Origin: a virus
DNA: 22,428 nucleotides
Virus record (IMG/VR): IMGVR_UViG_3300021440_000129
Coordinates: 1 to 22,428 of that record
Direction: 5' to 3' (one strand)
In this document: piece after piece, positions 1 to 7,810 of the stretch
How the letters are laid out: every line of letters begins with the position of its first letter
Numbering within the stretch: position 1 is the first letter of the stretch
Notes under the pieces: generated by a model
What the model saw: only the letters and a program-made list of their open reading frames with translations
What the model was told of the DNA's origin: nothing
Databases searched by the model: none
Translations under genes and position numbers: made by a program

Positions 1-2
1 AA

Positions 3-45
3 CCCCTTATAGACGTACTATAACGCGTTGTCACACGATAAGGGG
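3..45. repeat. Inverted repeat near window start
   Basis: An 8-bp perfect inverted repeat, CCCCTTAT (3-10) and ATAAGGGG (38-45), encloses 27 bases that include ACTATAACG. It could be an RNA hairpin or a protein-binding site. No T-tract follows, so a terminator is unlikely. Confidence 0.4.
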
Positions 46-48
46 CAC

Positions 49-90
49 GCCCTGCCCCAGCGGGAAGCATTCTTTTAGGGGGAGCAGGGC
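49..90. repeat. Imperfect hairpin in leader
   Basis: GCCCTGCCCC at 49-58 pairs with bases 80-90 (GGG, a bulged A at 83, then GCAGGGC at 84-90). The loop is about 21 bases. Seven base pairs are uninterrupted GC-rich stem, with three more beyond the bulge. No T-run follows it. It may be a structural element of a leader RNA or a terminase-recognition region. Confidence 0.4.
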
Positions 91-197
91 CGAGGGGGGA
101 ATGAGTGTGCGCAGGGGGGTGGGGGGTTCATGGTCGCTCATAAAGCCCAGGCAATTTTTCCCAAAATCAAACTATAACGACCAAGAAATTTTAATTG

Positions 198-289
198 GCC
201 AAAACCCCTGCCGACGCCGCGCAAGTTAGGGCCCTAGAAAACTGCCAAAACCCCTGCCGACGCCGCGCAAATTAGGGCCCTGGAGAACT
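198..289. repeat. 46-bp tandem direct repeat, two copies
   Basis: Copy one runs 198-243 and copy two 244-289. They are nearly identical, starting GCCAAAACCCCTGCCGACGC in each, with differences at one base in the middle (G225/A271) and a few bases at the end. Each copy ends with the palindromic AGGGCCCT core. The pair lies about 210 bases upstream of the terminase small-subunit start, where small terminase subunits of many phages recognise DNA. That role is inference. Confidence 0.85.
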
Positions 290-351
290 AGTGACTTGGA
301 AAATTAGGGCCCTGAAAAATTTGGGGCCCCAGAAAATAGAGCCTTGCAAAA
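228..351. repeat. Iteron-like array of RGGGCCCY-NRARAA motifs
   Basis: A 14-base motif, palindrome RGGGCCCY followed by an A-rich tail, occurs at 228-241, 274-287, 306-319 and 323-336. A degenerate fifth copy (AGAGCCTTGCAAAA) is at 338-351. Spacings between starts are 46, 32, 17 and 15 bases, so the array tightens toward the terminase gene. Repeated palindromes with an asymmetric tail suggest a multimeric protein-binding site such as a pac-type site, replication iterons or an operator. The sequence does not tell which. Confidence 0.6.
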
Positions 352-500
352 TCTCCAACCCAGGAGCACACATCCATCGAGTCTCGCACAGACGCTCCCA
401 GGGGCAGGGAACCGACGACTGGTTAATCACCGTCGCTTGAAGAAATCGGTTAGCCCACCACCAGCTTGCCAGACTATCCTGTGTGGGTTATCTAAAGCCC

Positions 501-944
501 ATGAACGCCTTGGCCCCCTTCCCCATGGACGACCGCAACCCCACACAACTGGCGTGGTCCCCCACACTCCCCATCGAGCTGGCGCTGAACACGGCCTCAC
601 CCGCCGAGATCAGGATCGAGTACGGATACTCCGAGGAGGAGTGGATGGCCCTGCGGCGCAACCCGGTGTTCCTCAAGGAGCTGGCCGGTGCATGCGAGCT
701 GGTGCGGCAGGAGGGGATGAGCTTCAAACTGAAAGCCAAGCTGATCGCTGAGGAGAACCTCAAGCAGGTATGGCGCATGGTCCATGCGAGCCATGAGCAG
801 GTCCCTCCGACCGTCAAGGCCAAGCTGATTGAGCTGACATCACGGTGGGCCGGGTTCGACCCGCGGTCCAACGGCGAGGATTCCAGTGGACCTGTCAACG
901 CAAATACCCTAGCAATCCAGATCAACTTGGGCACTGATTACTAG
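501..944 (+). CDS. Terminase small subunit (putative)
   Basis: Likely TerS, the DNA-recognition component of the packaging motor that hands phage DNA to the large subunit. The protein is about 147 residues if it starts at ATG 501; a GTG at 483 would add six residues. Neither start has a clear ribosome site, so the start is uncertain. The body is helical and charged: an AEIRIEYGYSEEEW segment near the N-terminus, a central block rich in K, E and R (SFKLKAKLIAEENL), then TSRWAGFDP. It ends with a hydrophobic AIQINLG tail. That order, and especially the RWAG...AIQINLG ending, matches my recollection of small terminase subunits in short-tailed phages. Position supports this, with TerL and portal downstream and repeats upstream. 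The stop codon overlaps the AGGAG ribosome site of the next gene. Confidence 0.72.
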   Translation: MNALAPFPMDDRNPTQLAWSPTLPIELALNTASPAEIRIEYGYSEEEWMALRRNPVFLKELAGACELVRQEGMSFKLKAKLIAEENLKQVWRMVHASHEQVPPTVKAKLIELTSRWAGFDPRSNGEDSSGPVNANTLAIQINLGTDY

Positions 945-953
945 GAGCCGCCA

Positions 954-1937
954 ATGCCGTTTGGTCTCTACGCTGCACCGACCTGGGAAGGCATCAAGCG
1001 CGCTGCCGGGGCTACGGTGGACGCAGTTGGCGACGCCGCATCAGCGGTCGGTCATGCAGTGGCGCATCCGATCGACACCATCGGCAAGGCATCCAGCTCC
1101 TTCCGGCGGTTCCAGGATGAGCAGAACGCAATGTACGACCAGGCTGTGCGGAGAGCTCAGGTTCCGGCGTATCTTCGGGACCCTGAGCCGGTTCCGGGGG
1201 TGGCTGGAGCACCGTCCAACGCACGCCTTGTGGCACAGCATGAGGCATCCGTGGCGCGCAGCTATCTGGGGCAGTTTGCTCCGGAGTCGCTTCCGCGGGA
1301 TATGCCCACCCGCATCGGCATGTACAAGGCGGACCCGACGAACCACAGCAAGGGTGGGGATGGGATCGAGACCCAGGCCTACACGATGGGCGCTCCCGAG
1401 CTCTATGCCAACATCCGGTCCATCGCCCGCGCGCAGCGGTTGGGTATTCCCATCAACGCGTCACCATATGACCTGGCAGCCACAACGCTCAAGGAGGGTC
1501 GACCTGACCTTGGGGCGAACGGGGTCAAGTACAACGATCAGGTCATGACCTACGACCCGACGCAGAAGGCTGACGTGGCGAACCACGACAAGCTGGTAAA
1601 GGCAGGGCTGGCAGAGACCGGAGACCCCTACACCAGCACGCTTCGCACACCCATCGCGATGGCGAACAAGCAGGCAACAGCACGCAGGTTGGGCAAAGAC
1701 TGGCACGAGCTGTGGCTCGGTACCGGGCGCAGCCAGTACGGTGAGACGGGCAAAATGTACGCAGCGTCGATGCCGGCGTTCAACAAGGCAGCGCATGACC
1801 CGCGCAACGCACCGCTGGTGCAGTTCATCCAGGGAGCGATCGCGGACGAGAACCGATCGGCTGCGGCGCAGTACCATCCAGACATTCCCAAGCCGGACAC
1901 CAGCTTCATGGCCTGGCTGACCAACGCGATGAAATGA
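954..1937 (+). CDS. Unknown protein between terminase subunits, possibly virion-associated
   Basis: A 327-residue protein of no family I can name with certainty. The start is well set: AGGAG at 943-947 sits six bases before ATG 954. Residues 11-50 are Ala/Gly-rich and amphipathic, as in proteins that touch membranes during DNA entry. Residues 146-190 contain YANIRSIARAQRLGIP and then LKEGRPDLG (179-187); residues 240-265 contain ARRLGKDWHELWLGTGRSQYG. A glutamate in an EGR context followed by a W-x-GTG block resembles what I recall in lysozyme-like virion proteins of podophages, with Glu181 as a candidate catalytic residue. That is a weak inference. It is inserted between TerS (9 bases away) and TerL (3 bases away), so it is co-transcribed with the packaging genes. 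Alternatives are an internal core protein or an unrelated morphogenesis factor. Confidence 0.8.
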   Translation: MPFGLYAAPTWEGIKRAAGATVDAVGDAASAVGHAVAHPIDTIGKASSSFRRFQDEQNAMYDQAVRRAQVPAYLRDPEPVPGVAGAPSNARLVAQHEASVARSYLGQFAPESLPRDMPTRIGMYKADPTNHSKGGDGIETQAYTMGAPELYANIRSIARAQRLGIPINASPYDLAATTLKEGRPDLGANGVKYNDQVMTYDPTQKADVANHDKLVKAGLAETGDPYTSTLRTPIAMANKQATARRLGKDWHELWLGTGRSQYGETGKMYAASMPAFNKAAHDPRNAPLVQFIQGAIADENRSAAAQYHPDIPKPDTSFMAWLTNAMK

Positions 1938-1940
1938 TCC

Positions 1941-3425
1941 ATGGCACACTCGATCCAGTACACACCCCCGGCTACTGCCTCGCGCTTCATCAAGGACTAT
2001 CTCCCCGGAGAGCTGTTCTATGACTGGATCATCGGTCCGGTCGGGTCCGGCAAGTCGACGGCGAACTTCTTCAAGCTGATCTATATGGCTGGCCTGCAGC
2101 AGAAGGGGCCTGATGGTATCCGCCGGTCCAGGGCTGTGATCGTCCGCAACACCGCAACGCAGCTGCGCGACACGACGCTTAACAGCTGGTTCACGTGGTT
2201 CAAGGACGGGCAGGCGGGCAAGTGGCACGCCACGGACAAGAAGTTCGTGCTGAAATATGCCGATGTCGAGTGCGAGGTCCTGTTCCGACCGCTCGATACC
2301 CCGGACGACGTGGCGCGTGTGCTGTCGCTCGAAGTGACCTTCGCGATCCTTGATGAGTTCGTGCAGATTCCCCAGGCCATCGTTGACGCGCTCTCAGCCC
2401 GGTGCGGACGCTATCCGTCCGTTGTCGAGGGTGGGGCGTCCAACTGGGGAATGTGGGGAGCTTCCAACCCGGACACCGAGGACAACTGGTGGTTCGACTA
2501 TCTGCACAATGGCTTGGGCGTCATCCAGCCGGGCGAGGGCGTCAGCCTGCATCGTCGCATGGTGCTTGACGAACGCAACGCGCGCTACTTCCTGCAGCCG
2601 AGCGGGTACTCGCCCGGAGCGGAGAACGTCGAGAACCTGCCGGGTGGGCGGGCCTACTACACCAACCAAGCCAAGAACAAGTCCGAGGCGTGGATCAAGC
2701 AGTTCATCGAGGCGGAGTGGGGGTACTCGATCGCCGGCAAGCCGGTGGTCCAGAGCTTCAACCCGAAGGTTCACATCTCCCCGACGCGGCTGGTGTACAG
2801 CCCCAACATGCACCTTGTGGGGGGCTATGACCCTGGGATCGGCGGGTCGGCGATGATCTTCGGGCAGGAGGACCTCGAAGGGAGGCTCCACGTGCTGGGT
2901 GAGATCATCACCAGCGGGCTCGGTGCGTCACGGTTCATCAATGAGCGGCTGCGGCCGTACCTGGCGCGCGAGATGCCTGACCTCCCGTCCAACGGGTTCA
3001 CGATCGCACCGGACCCGGCTGCGGGGAACCGGTCGCCCAACGACGAGAGTACGATCCTGGCGACGATCAAGCGTTGCTTCCCGGTCTCGATCGAGACCAA
3101 CAACCGGCTGCCGCTGCGGCTCAACGCGATCGACCACTACACGACCAAGCTGGTCTATGGGATGCCGGCGCTGATCGTCGACGAGCAGGCCTGTCCGATG
3201 CTGACCCGGGCGCTCAAGGGTGGGTGGCGGTACGCGCTCGACAAGCGCGAGAACGTGCGCGGGACCATGCCGGAGAAGAACGCATACTCGCACCCGGGCG
3301 ATGCGTTCGGCTACCTGTGTCGATACTTCCATCGACAAGTGGAGAAAAATGAGCGATACAGCGCCACCGGGGCCGGGGCATTCACACCGCCGCGCAATTT
3401 TTACGGGAACTATCATTTCAGGTGA
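1941..3425 (+). CDS. terL: Terminase large subunit (ATPase-nuclease)
   Basis: The DNA-packaging motor: it hydrolyses ATP to pump DNA through the portal and cuts the concatemer. At 494 residues it is full length for the family. The N-terminal ATPase shows a Walker A loop, GPVGSGKST (32-40), a Walker B strand, VTFAILDEF (132-140) with Asp138-Glu139, and a likely coupling motif, GASNPDT (173-179). The C-terminal RNase H-like nuclease shows three candidate metal-binding aspartates: Asp297 in GGYDPG, Asp358 in IAPDPAAGN and Asp454 in SHPGDAFGYL. The start ATG 1941 follows the previous stop by three bases and has no strong ribosome site, so translation may be coupled. Its last four bases overlap a possible GTG of the portal gene. 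No damage is seen. Confidence 0.97.
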   Translation: MAHSIQYTPPATASRFIKDYLPGELFYDWIIGPVGSGKSTANFFKLIYMAGLQQKGPDGIRRSRAVIVRNTATQLRDTTLNSWFTWFKDGQAGKWHATDKKFVLKYADVECEVLFRPLDTPDDVARVLSLEVTFAILDEFVQIPQAIVDALSARCGRYPSVVEGGASNWGMWGASNPDTEDNWWFDYLHNGLGVIQPGEGVSLHRRMVLDERNARYFLQPSGYSPGAENVENLPGGRAYYTNQAKNKSEAWIKQFIEAEWGYSIAGKPVVQSFNPKVHISPTRLVYSPNMHLVGGYDPGIGGSAMIFGQEDLEGRLHVLGEIITSGLGASRFINERLRPYLAREMPDLPSNGFTIAPDPAAGNRSPNDESTILATIKRCFPVSIETNNRLPLRLNAIDHYTTKLVYGMPALIVDEQACPMLTRALKGGWRYALDKRENVRGTMPEKNAYSHPGDAFGYLCRYFHRQVEKNERYSATGAGAFTPPRNFYGNYHFR

Positions 3426-3426
3426 G
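3420..3426 (+). promoter_or_regulatory. Ribosome binding site that fixes the portal start
   Basis: AGGTGAG overlaps the terL stop codon (TGA 3423-3425) and lies seven bases before ATG 3434. The in-frame GTG at 3422 falls inside this site and has none of its own, so 3434 is the preferred portal start. Confidence 0.7.
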
Positions 3427-3433
3427 TCGAGAT

Positions 3434-5536
3434 ATGAGCGCTATGACCGCGATCAATGAGAGCTCCACACCGAGCGTTGCTGTCGAGGGTGAGGCAGTAC
3501 CTGTCCGCAAGATCAGCGGGTCCACGCTTCAGCAGCTTGGTGGCAAGTTCAAGGGCATGTTCGATCGCTATGCATCGGAGCGCATCCCGGCAGAGCAGCG
3601 GTATCTGAAGAACCTGAGGCAGTATCTCGGCATCTACGACCCGGACATCGAGCGCGAGTTGCCACGCAACCGGTCGAGGGCTTACCCGCGACTCACGCGG
3701 ATGAAGTGCATCTCGATGCTCTCGCGGATCATGAACCTGATGTTCCCGGGCAACGAGGACAACTGGGAGCTCAACGCCTCACCGAGCCCGAGCATGGACC
3801 CGCAGGCGGTCCAGCAGGCCGTGCAGACGCTGATGCAGGAGCAACAGCAGCAGGTCCCGTCACAGTCTCTGATCGACTCGGCCGTCAACAGGCTTGCCGC
3901 CAGCAGCGCGATGGCGCTCACGCTGGTGATCAAGGACCAGCTGCTTGAGCTCGGAGGCAACCAGACGCTCGACTGGGTGGCGCTCAACCGCAAGGTCGCC
4001 GAGAGCGGCATCCGCTACGGCATCGGCATCCTCGAAGGGCCCTACGTGCGCAAGGTCGAGGAGTCGGGCTGGGTCATGGTCGAGGGTGGTCAGTTCCAGC
4101 CGACGACCCGCACCACCTACAAGCCGCAGTTCGACCACATGTCGGTGTGGGACTTCTACCCGGACATGAGCAGCCGGACGCTGCCGGGCGAGGGATACTT
4201 CGTGCGCAAGGTGCTCGGCACCGGGGCGTTGAAGAAGCTGCGCAAGCGCGCGGACTTCATGAAGGACCAGATCGACACGGTGCTCCGGGCGATCCCCGGC
4301 GGCAACTACAAGGCCAAGGCATGGGAGACCGAGCTGCGGACCATGGGTACGGCGATCCAGGCGGACTCCACCTCGATGGGGACCTCGGGCCGGGAGAAGT
4401 ACGAGATCATCATCTGGAAGGGCCCGGTCAGCGGGCAGTCCCTGCGTGACTGCGGAGCGGACGTTTCGGATGAGCTGGTCACCGAGGACATCGACGCCGA
4501 GCTGTGGTTGGTCGACAACTACGTGATCAAGGCGGACATCAACGCATGGCGCAAGCTCGGGATGGAGGTCCAGCAGGTCCACATCTTCAGCTTCGATGAG
4601 GACGACACGAGCCCCATCAGCCAAGGGCTGCCCTACGTGGTGCGCGACAGCCAGCTGTCGATCTGCGCAGCGACCCGGATGACGCTCGACAACGCGTCAG
4701 TGACCTGCGGCCCCAACCTGGAGATCAACACGTCGCTGCTGCGGACCGATCAGGACCTCACCGGCGTGCAGCCGTACAAGATTTGGTACCGGGACGATGA
4801 CGGACCATCGGCGCAGTTCCCGGCCGTGCGCCGGGTGGAGATTGACGGACACCTCGCCGAGCTTCAGGGCCTCGTGCGGATGTTCCTTGAGTTTGCCGAG
4901 ATGGAGACCTTCATCGGACCCAGCACCGGCGGCGACATGACCAAGGTCCCGAGCGAAGCCATGCGCACCGCGGTGGGCGGCTCCATGCTGCGGAGCGACG
5001 CAGCCCTGCCGTTCAAGGACATCGTGCGCAATTACGACAGCTTCACCCAGTCGGTGATCTGGTCGATGGTCGAGTTCAACAAGAAGTTCAACCCGGACCA
5101 GGTGCCGGACGGCGACTACGACGTGATCCCGCGCGGGGCGACCAGCCTCATCGCCAAGGAAGTGCGCGGCCAGCAGATCGACATGCTGAGCCAGACCCTG
5201 ACGCCGGAGGAGCGCGACCACATCGACGAGCGCAAGTTCATCGAGGCCAAGCTCGCATCGCGCGATCTGCAGGGCATGCTGGTCACTCCGGACGAGGCAT
5301 CTCAGCGGCAGGCGCAGAAGGCGCAGGTGGCGCAGCAGCAGCAGGACCAGCAGAACCGGATGATGGAGGCGACGATCAAGGACACGCTCGCCGGCGCGTT
5401 CAAGAACGTGTCGCAGGGCCAGAAGAATACCACGGCAGCCAACAAAGCATCAGTCGATACAGCGATCTCACTCATGAACAGCGGACAACCAGATGGCGAA
5501 GGATCAAACGGCGGAACTCAGTCGAAGGCTGCGTGA
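3434..5536 (+). CDS. Portal protein (head-tail connector)
   Basis: Forms the ring at the special capsid vertex through which DNA enters and leaves, and docks TerL and then the tail adaptor. The protein is about 700 residues from ATG 3434 (704 if GTG 3422 is used). Recognition rests on its place directly after terL and on portal-like features: an N-terminal segment with MFDRYASERIPAEQRYLKNL, then LTRMKCISMLSRIMNLMFPG and NEDNWEL, a Gln-rich helix (QAVQTLMQEQQQQ), and a mid-region of alternating strands with VWDFYPDMSS. The C-terminus is polar and Gln-rich (SQRQAQKAQVAQQQQDQQ), typical of a portal barrel or crown end. It is longer than T7 gp8 (536 residues). The 3' end overlaps the next small gene by 44 bases in another frame. 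Confidence 0.92.
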   Translation: MSAMTAINESSTPSVAVEGEAVPVRKISGSTLQQLGGKFKGMFDRYASERIPAEQRYLKNLRQYLGIYDPDIERELPRNRSRAYPRLTRMKCISMLSRIMNLMFPGNEDNWELNASPSPSMDPQAVQQAVQTLMQEQQQQVPSQSLIDSAVNRLAASSAMALTLVIKDQLLELGGNQTLDWVALNRKVAESGIRYGIGILEGPYVRKVEESGWVMVEGGQFQPTTRTTYKPQFDHMSVWDFYPDMSSRTLPGEGYFVRKVLGTGALKKLRKRADFMKDQIDTVLRAIPGGNYKAKAWETELRTMGTAIQADSTSMGTSGREKYEIIIWKGPVSGQSLRDCGADVSDELVTEDIDAELWLVDNYVIKADINAWRKLGMEVQQVHIFSFDEDDTSPISQGLPYVVRDSQLSICAATRMTLDNASVTCGPNLEINTSLLRTDQDLTGVQPYKIWYRDDDGPSAQFPAVRRVEIDGHLAELQGLVRMFLEFAEMETFIGPSTGGDMTKVPSEAMRTAVGGSMLRSDAALPFKDIVRNYDSFTQSVIWSMVEFNKKFNPDQVPDGDYDVIPRGATSLIAKEVRGQQIDMLSQTLTPEERDHIDERKFIEAKLASRDLQGMLVTPDEASQRQAQKAQVAQQQQDQQNRMMEATIKDTLAGAFKNVSQGQKNTTAANKASVDTAISLMNSGQPDGEGSNGGTQSKAA

Positions 5537-5735
5537 AGCAGCCCAACTGCAGGACCCTGTGGCAAAGGCTGCGATCGAGCTCGTGCGCCTGTCAATCGAG
5601 AATGTGAAAGAAAGCCTTGTCACAGCTGACGGGGAGGATATGTATCGCCTGCAAGGGACAGCACGATATCTTTCCCGAATGTTACGTGACTTAACGGTCG
5701 ACCCCCCGGCCATAATGAACTCAGGAGATAACTAA
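5493..5735 (+). CDS. Small conserved-type protein between portal and scaffold
   Basis: An 80-residue, mostly helical and charged protein I cannot assign. It begins inside the portal gene (44-base overlap) and its stop shares one base with the scaffold start (TAATG, 5733-5737), so it is translationally embedded between two assembly genes. It has LRDLTVDPP near its end and many Arg, Lys and Glu residues. The ribosome site upstream is weak, which fits coupled translation from the portal. Its overlap with neighbours on both sides and a composition unlike a frame shadow make it a credible gene. A role in portal or head assembly is inferred from position only. Confidence 0.75.
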   Translation: MAKDQTAELSRRLREAAQLQDPVAKAAIELVRLSIENVKESLVTADGEDMYRLQGTARYLSRMLRDLTVDPPAIMNSGDN

Positions 5736-6679
5736 TGCCTGGCAGCCAGACCCCCTCAGGTGATAGCAGCACGTTCGACGCAGCCTTCGCAGCTGCAGCA
5801 GCGTCGTCGACGGACTTCCCTCCGGCAGAAACTCCGCCGGTTGAGGCTCCTGCCGCGGAGACACCTCCGGCAGAAACGCCTCCGGTTGAGGCTCCTGCTG
5901 CTGAGACACCTCCGACCGAGACTCCTGCTCCCGAGACTCCTGCTCCCGAGACGCCTCCGGTTGAGGCTCCTGCGTCCGAGACACCGCCTCCGCCGCCTGC
6001 ACCGGCAGCGCCCACGGCTGACGAGATCGTCCGCGGTCTGGCTGACCTGATCCAGCAGCCGCAGAAGGCTCCTCCTGCGCCCGCGCCCACCGCGCCGCCG
6101 GCCGACATCCAGATTTACACGCCGGACGAGGTCGGGGTCCTGCAGGAGTACGAGAAGAATTGGCCTGACGTGGCGGCTGCAGAGTCGCTCAAGCGCCGGG
6201 CTGAGTACCACGACCTGATGAAGTTCGTGTTCACGGAAGTTCACAATTTCGTCAGCCCGATGATGGACCAGCTCCGCACCATGGGTAACACCATGCACCT
6301 CGGCGAGCTGAAGCAGGCTGTGCCTGACTATTCGGAGAACCTGGAGGCCGAGGTAGCTGGTTGGGTGGATACGCAACCTTCCTACTTGCAAGCCGGCATG
6401 AGACAGGTTATGCAGACCGGGACATCGGAGGAGGTCGCTGACCTCATCGGGCGTTACAGGGCGGCAACTGGAGCTGCTCCGGCATCGCAGGCACCCGCCT
6501 CGGCACCGGCACCAGCCCCAGCCAAAGCCCCTAAAACTGAGCTGTCTAGCGCTGCCAAACAAGCGGCAGAGTCGTTGGCCCCAGTCAGTGGTGATCGAAC
6601 GCAGATTCCCGTCGGGCAGGACCCGATGGATTTTGAGTCCGCCTTCGCTCGGTACGCCGCTGATCCGATGCAGACGTAG
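5735..6679 (+). CDS. Scaffold-like head assembly protein
   Basis: A 314-residue acidic, low-complexity protein placed between portal and major capsid, where internal scaffolds are encoded. Residues about 28-90 are Pro/Glu/Ala-rich with a 15-residue unit (PPAETPPVEAPAAET) repeated in tandem and then in degenerate form. A folded, helical middle follows: TPDEVGVLQEYEKNWPDVAAAE, then a MMDQLRTMGNTMHLGELK stretch. A second Ala/Pro linker (about 248-268) precedes a short C-terminal tail, DPMDFESAFARYAADP, which may be the coat-binding end. AGGAG at 5723-5727 lies seven bases before the ATG. The role is inferred from position, composition and helical content, since scaffolds diverge too far for a motif call. 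Confidence 0.75.
   Translation: MPGSQTPSGDSSTFDAAFAAAAASSTDFPPAETPPVEAPAAETPPAETPPVEAPAAETPPTETPAPETPAPETPPVEAPASETPPPPPAPAAPTADEIVRGLADLIQQPQKAPPAPAPTAPPADIQIYTPDEVGVLQEYEKNWPDVAAAESLKRRAEYHDLMKFVFTEVHNFVSPMMDQLRTMGNTMHLGELKQAVPDYSENLEAEVAGWVDTQPSYLQAGMRQVMQTGTSEEVADLIGRYRAATGAAPASQAPASAPAPAPAKAPKTELSSAAKQAAESLAPVSGDRTQIPVGQDPMDFESAFARYAADPMQT
5821..5910 (+). repeat. 45-bp in-frame tandem repeat in scaffold gene
   Basis: TCCGGCAGAAAC at 5821 recurs at 5866, giving two adjacent 45-base units encoding PPAETPPVEAPAAET-type repeats. Degenerate shorter units (TETPAPETPAPE) follow to about 5990. The repeats lie in a linker-like segment, so copy number could vary without breaking the frame. Confidence 0.8.
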
Positions 6680-6702
6680 GCCAGTTTTAGGGAGGCTTCA
6701 CA

Positions 6703-7737
6703 ATGGTAAGTTACGGCGATATTTCACCCGCAGTCGCAGCATGGGCTGTCGTCCGCATGCTCAAGCGCGCCCTGCCGCTTCTCGTCTATGAGAAGTTCGG
6801 TCAGGTCTACCCGCTTCCGACCAACTCGACGCAGACCGCGAAGTTCCGCCGGTACTTCCTGTCGGGCTCCACCGGTGCCGCCGGCTCCGGATCGGGCGAG
6901 TTCTACACCCCTCTGGCGCTTGTGCCGCTGGTTGAGGGCGTGACTCCCGAAGGTCGGTCGCTCGCCAACCAGGACTACACCGTCCAGCTGGCGCAGTATG
7001 GTGACTACATCACCATCACTGACGTGGTGAACGACACGCACCCGGACAACATCCTGGCTGAAGCCACGGACATCCTTGGTGAAAACGCTGCCGAGACCGT
7101 TGAAACCCTGCGTTACAACGTCCTCAAGGCGGGCACCAACGTCTTCTACGGCAACTCGGTGGCCGGTCGCACGACCGTCGCTTCCGCGATCAGCCTGACG
7201 GACCAGCGTCGTGTCACCACGGCTCTGAACCGCCAGAACGCCAAGAAGATCACCTCGATCGTCGCCTCGTCGGCGGACTACAACACGAAGTCGGTCGAAG
7301 CCGGCTACGTCGCCGTCGTCCACCCCGACCTGGAAACCGACATTCGCCAGATGACCGGCTTCAAGCCGGTTGCGGACTACGGCCCGCACACCACTCCGTG
7401 GGAAGGTGAGATCGGATCGGTCGAGCAGGTGCGCTACATCGCGACGACGGTTTCCAAGCCGTTCCTCGATGCGGGTGTGGCCACCGGTACGGCTCCGCTG
7501 CTCCGCCACAACTCGACCAACGTCGACGTCTACCCGGTCCTGTTCTTTGCGCGCGACGCCTTCGGCATCGTTCCGCTGAAGGGCAAGTCCTCGATGACGC
7601 CGATGGTGGTCAACCCCAAGCCGGCTGCCGGCGATCCTCTGGGTCAGCGCGGCACCGTCGGCTGGAAGCTGTGGACGGCGACCGTCATCCTTCAGGAAGC
7701 CTTCATGGCTCGCCTGGAAGTCGGCGCGACTGCCTAA
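6703..7737 (+). CDS. Major capsid protein, N4-gp56 family
   Basis: The coat protein that forms the icosahedral shell. At 344 residues it matches the N4-gp56-type capsid family in order of motifs: an N-terminal helix with MLKRALPLLVYEKFGQV, KFRRYF (47-52), LVEGVTPEGR (76-85), the signature-like QLAQYGDYITITDVV block (95-109) followed by DTHPD, and GENAAETVETLRYNVL (126-141). A glycine/serine loop (55-65) separates the first two elements. The C-terminal half has VAVVHPDLETDIRQM and a terminal WTATVILQEAFMARLEVG. The ribosome site is excellent, AGGGAGG at 6689-6695. A strong hairpin lies just after the stop, consistent with high expression of this message. The family link is established knowledge; the match is by eye. 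Confidence 0.95.
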   Translation: MVSYGDISPAVAAWAVVRMLKRALPLLVYEKFGQVYPLPTNSTQTAKFRRYFLSGSTGAAGSGSGEFYTPLALVPLVEGVTPEGRSLANQDYTVQLAQYGDYITITDVVNDTHPDNILAEATDILGENAAETVETLRYNVLKAGTNVFYGNSVAGRTTVASAISLTDQRRVTTALNRQNAKKITSIVASSADYNTKSVEAGYVAVVHPDLETDIRQMTGFKPVADYGPHTTPWEGEIGSVEQVRYIATTVSKPFLDAGVATGTAPLLRHNSTNVDVYPVLFFARDAFGIVPLKGKSSMTPMVVNPKPAAGDPLGQRGTVGWKLWTATVILQEAFMARLEVGATA

Positions 7738-7752
7738 TCCCACTGAAGGTGC

Positions 7753-7772
7753 GGGGGTTCTTCGGGACCCCC
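7753..7772 (+). terminator. Hairpin with UUCG loop after major capsid gene
   Basis: GGGGGTTC (7753-7760) pairs with GGACCCCC (7765-7772), including one G-U pair, closing a TTCG tetraloop of the very stable C(UUCG)G class. It sits 16 bases after the capsid stop. The following bases (TCACTCTT) are only modestly T-rich, so it may terminate partially or protect the 3' end of the capsid message. Confidence 0.75.
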
Positions 7773-7810
7773 TCACTCTTGGTCCTAATCTCGAATAAGG
7801 GAATTTCATC

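Larger units (their letters stand above)
1..500. other. Non-coding leader upstream of terminase genes
   Basis: No convincing gene lies in this stretch. It holds, in order, an inverted repeat (CCCCTTAT at 3-10 with ATAAGGGG at 38-45), a second hairpin (arms 49-58 and 80-90), a G-rich stretch with G-tracts at 78-82, 87-89, 94-99, 114-119 and 121-126, an AT-richer segment (about 140-197), and the repeat array at 198-351. The nonamer ACTATAACG occurs twice, at 17-25 and 171-179. An open frame begins with TTG at 344 but has no ribosome site and overlaps the terminase gene, so I do not call it. Inference: this is a control and/or packaging-recognition region. The roles are not provable from sequence alone. 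Confidence 0.6.

Noticed and set aside
78-126. G-quadruplex in the leader
   Set aside because: G-tracts are present but one loop is 14 bases, outside the usual rule, so it is noted only as G-rich.
198-289. Two direct repeats resembling a CRISPR fragment
   Set aside because: The units are contiguous, 46 bp, with no unique spacers between them; they are a tandem duplication.
344-751. Open frame upstream of and overlapping the terminase small subunit
   Set aside because: TTG start without ribosome site, Pro/Arg-rich composition and a frame overlapping the supported gene.
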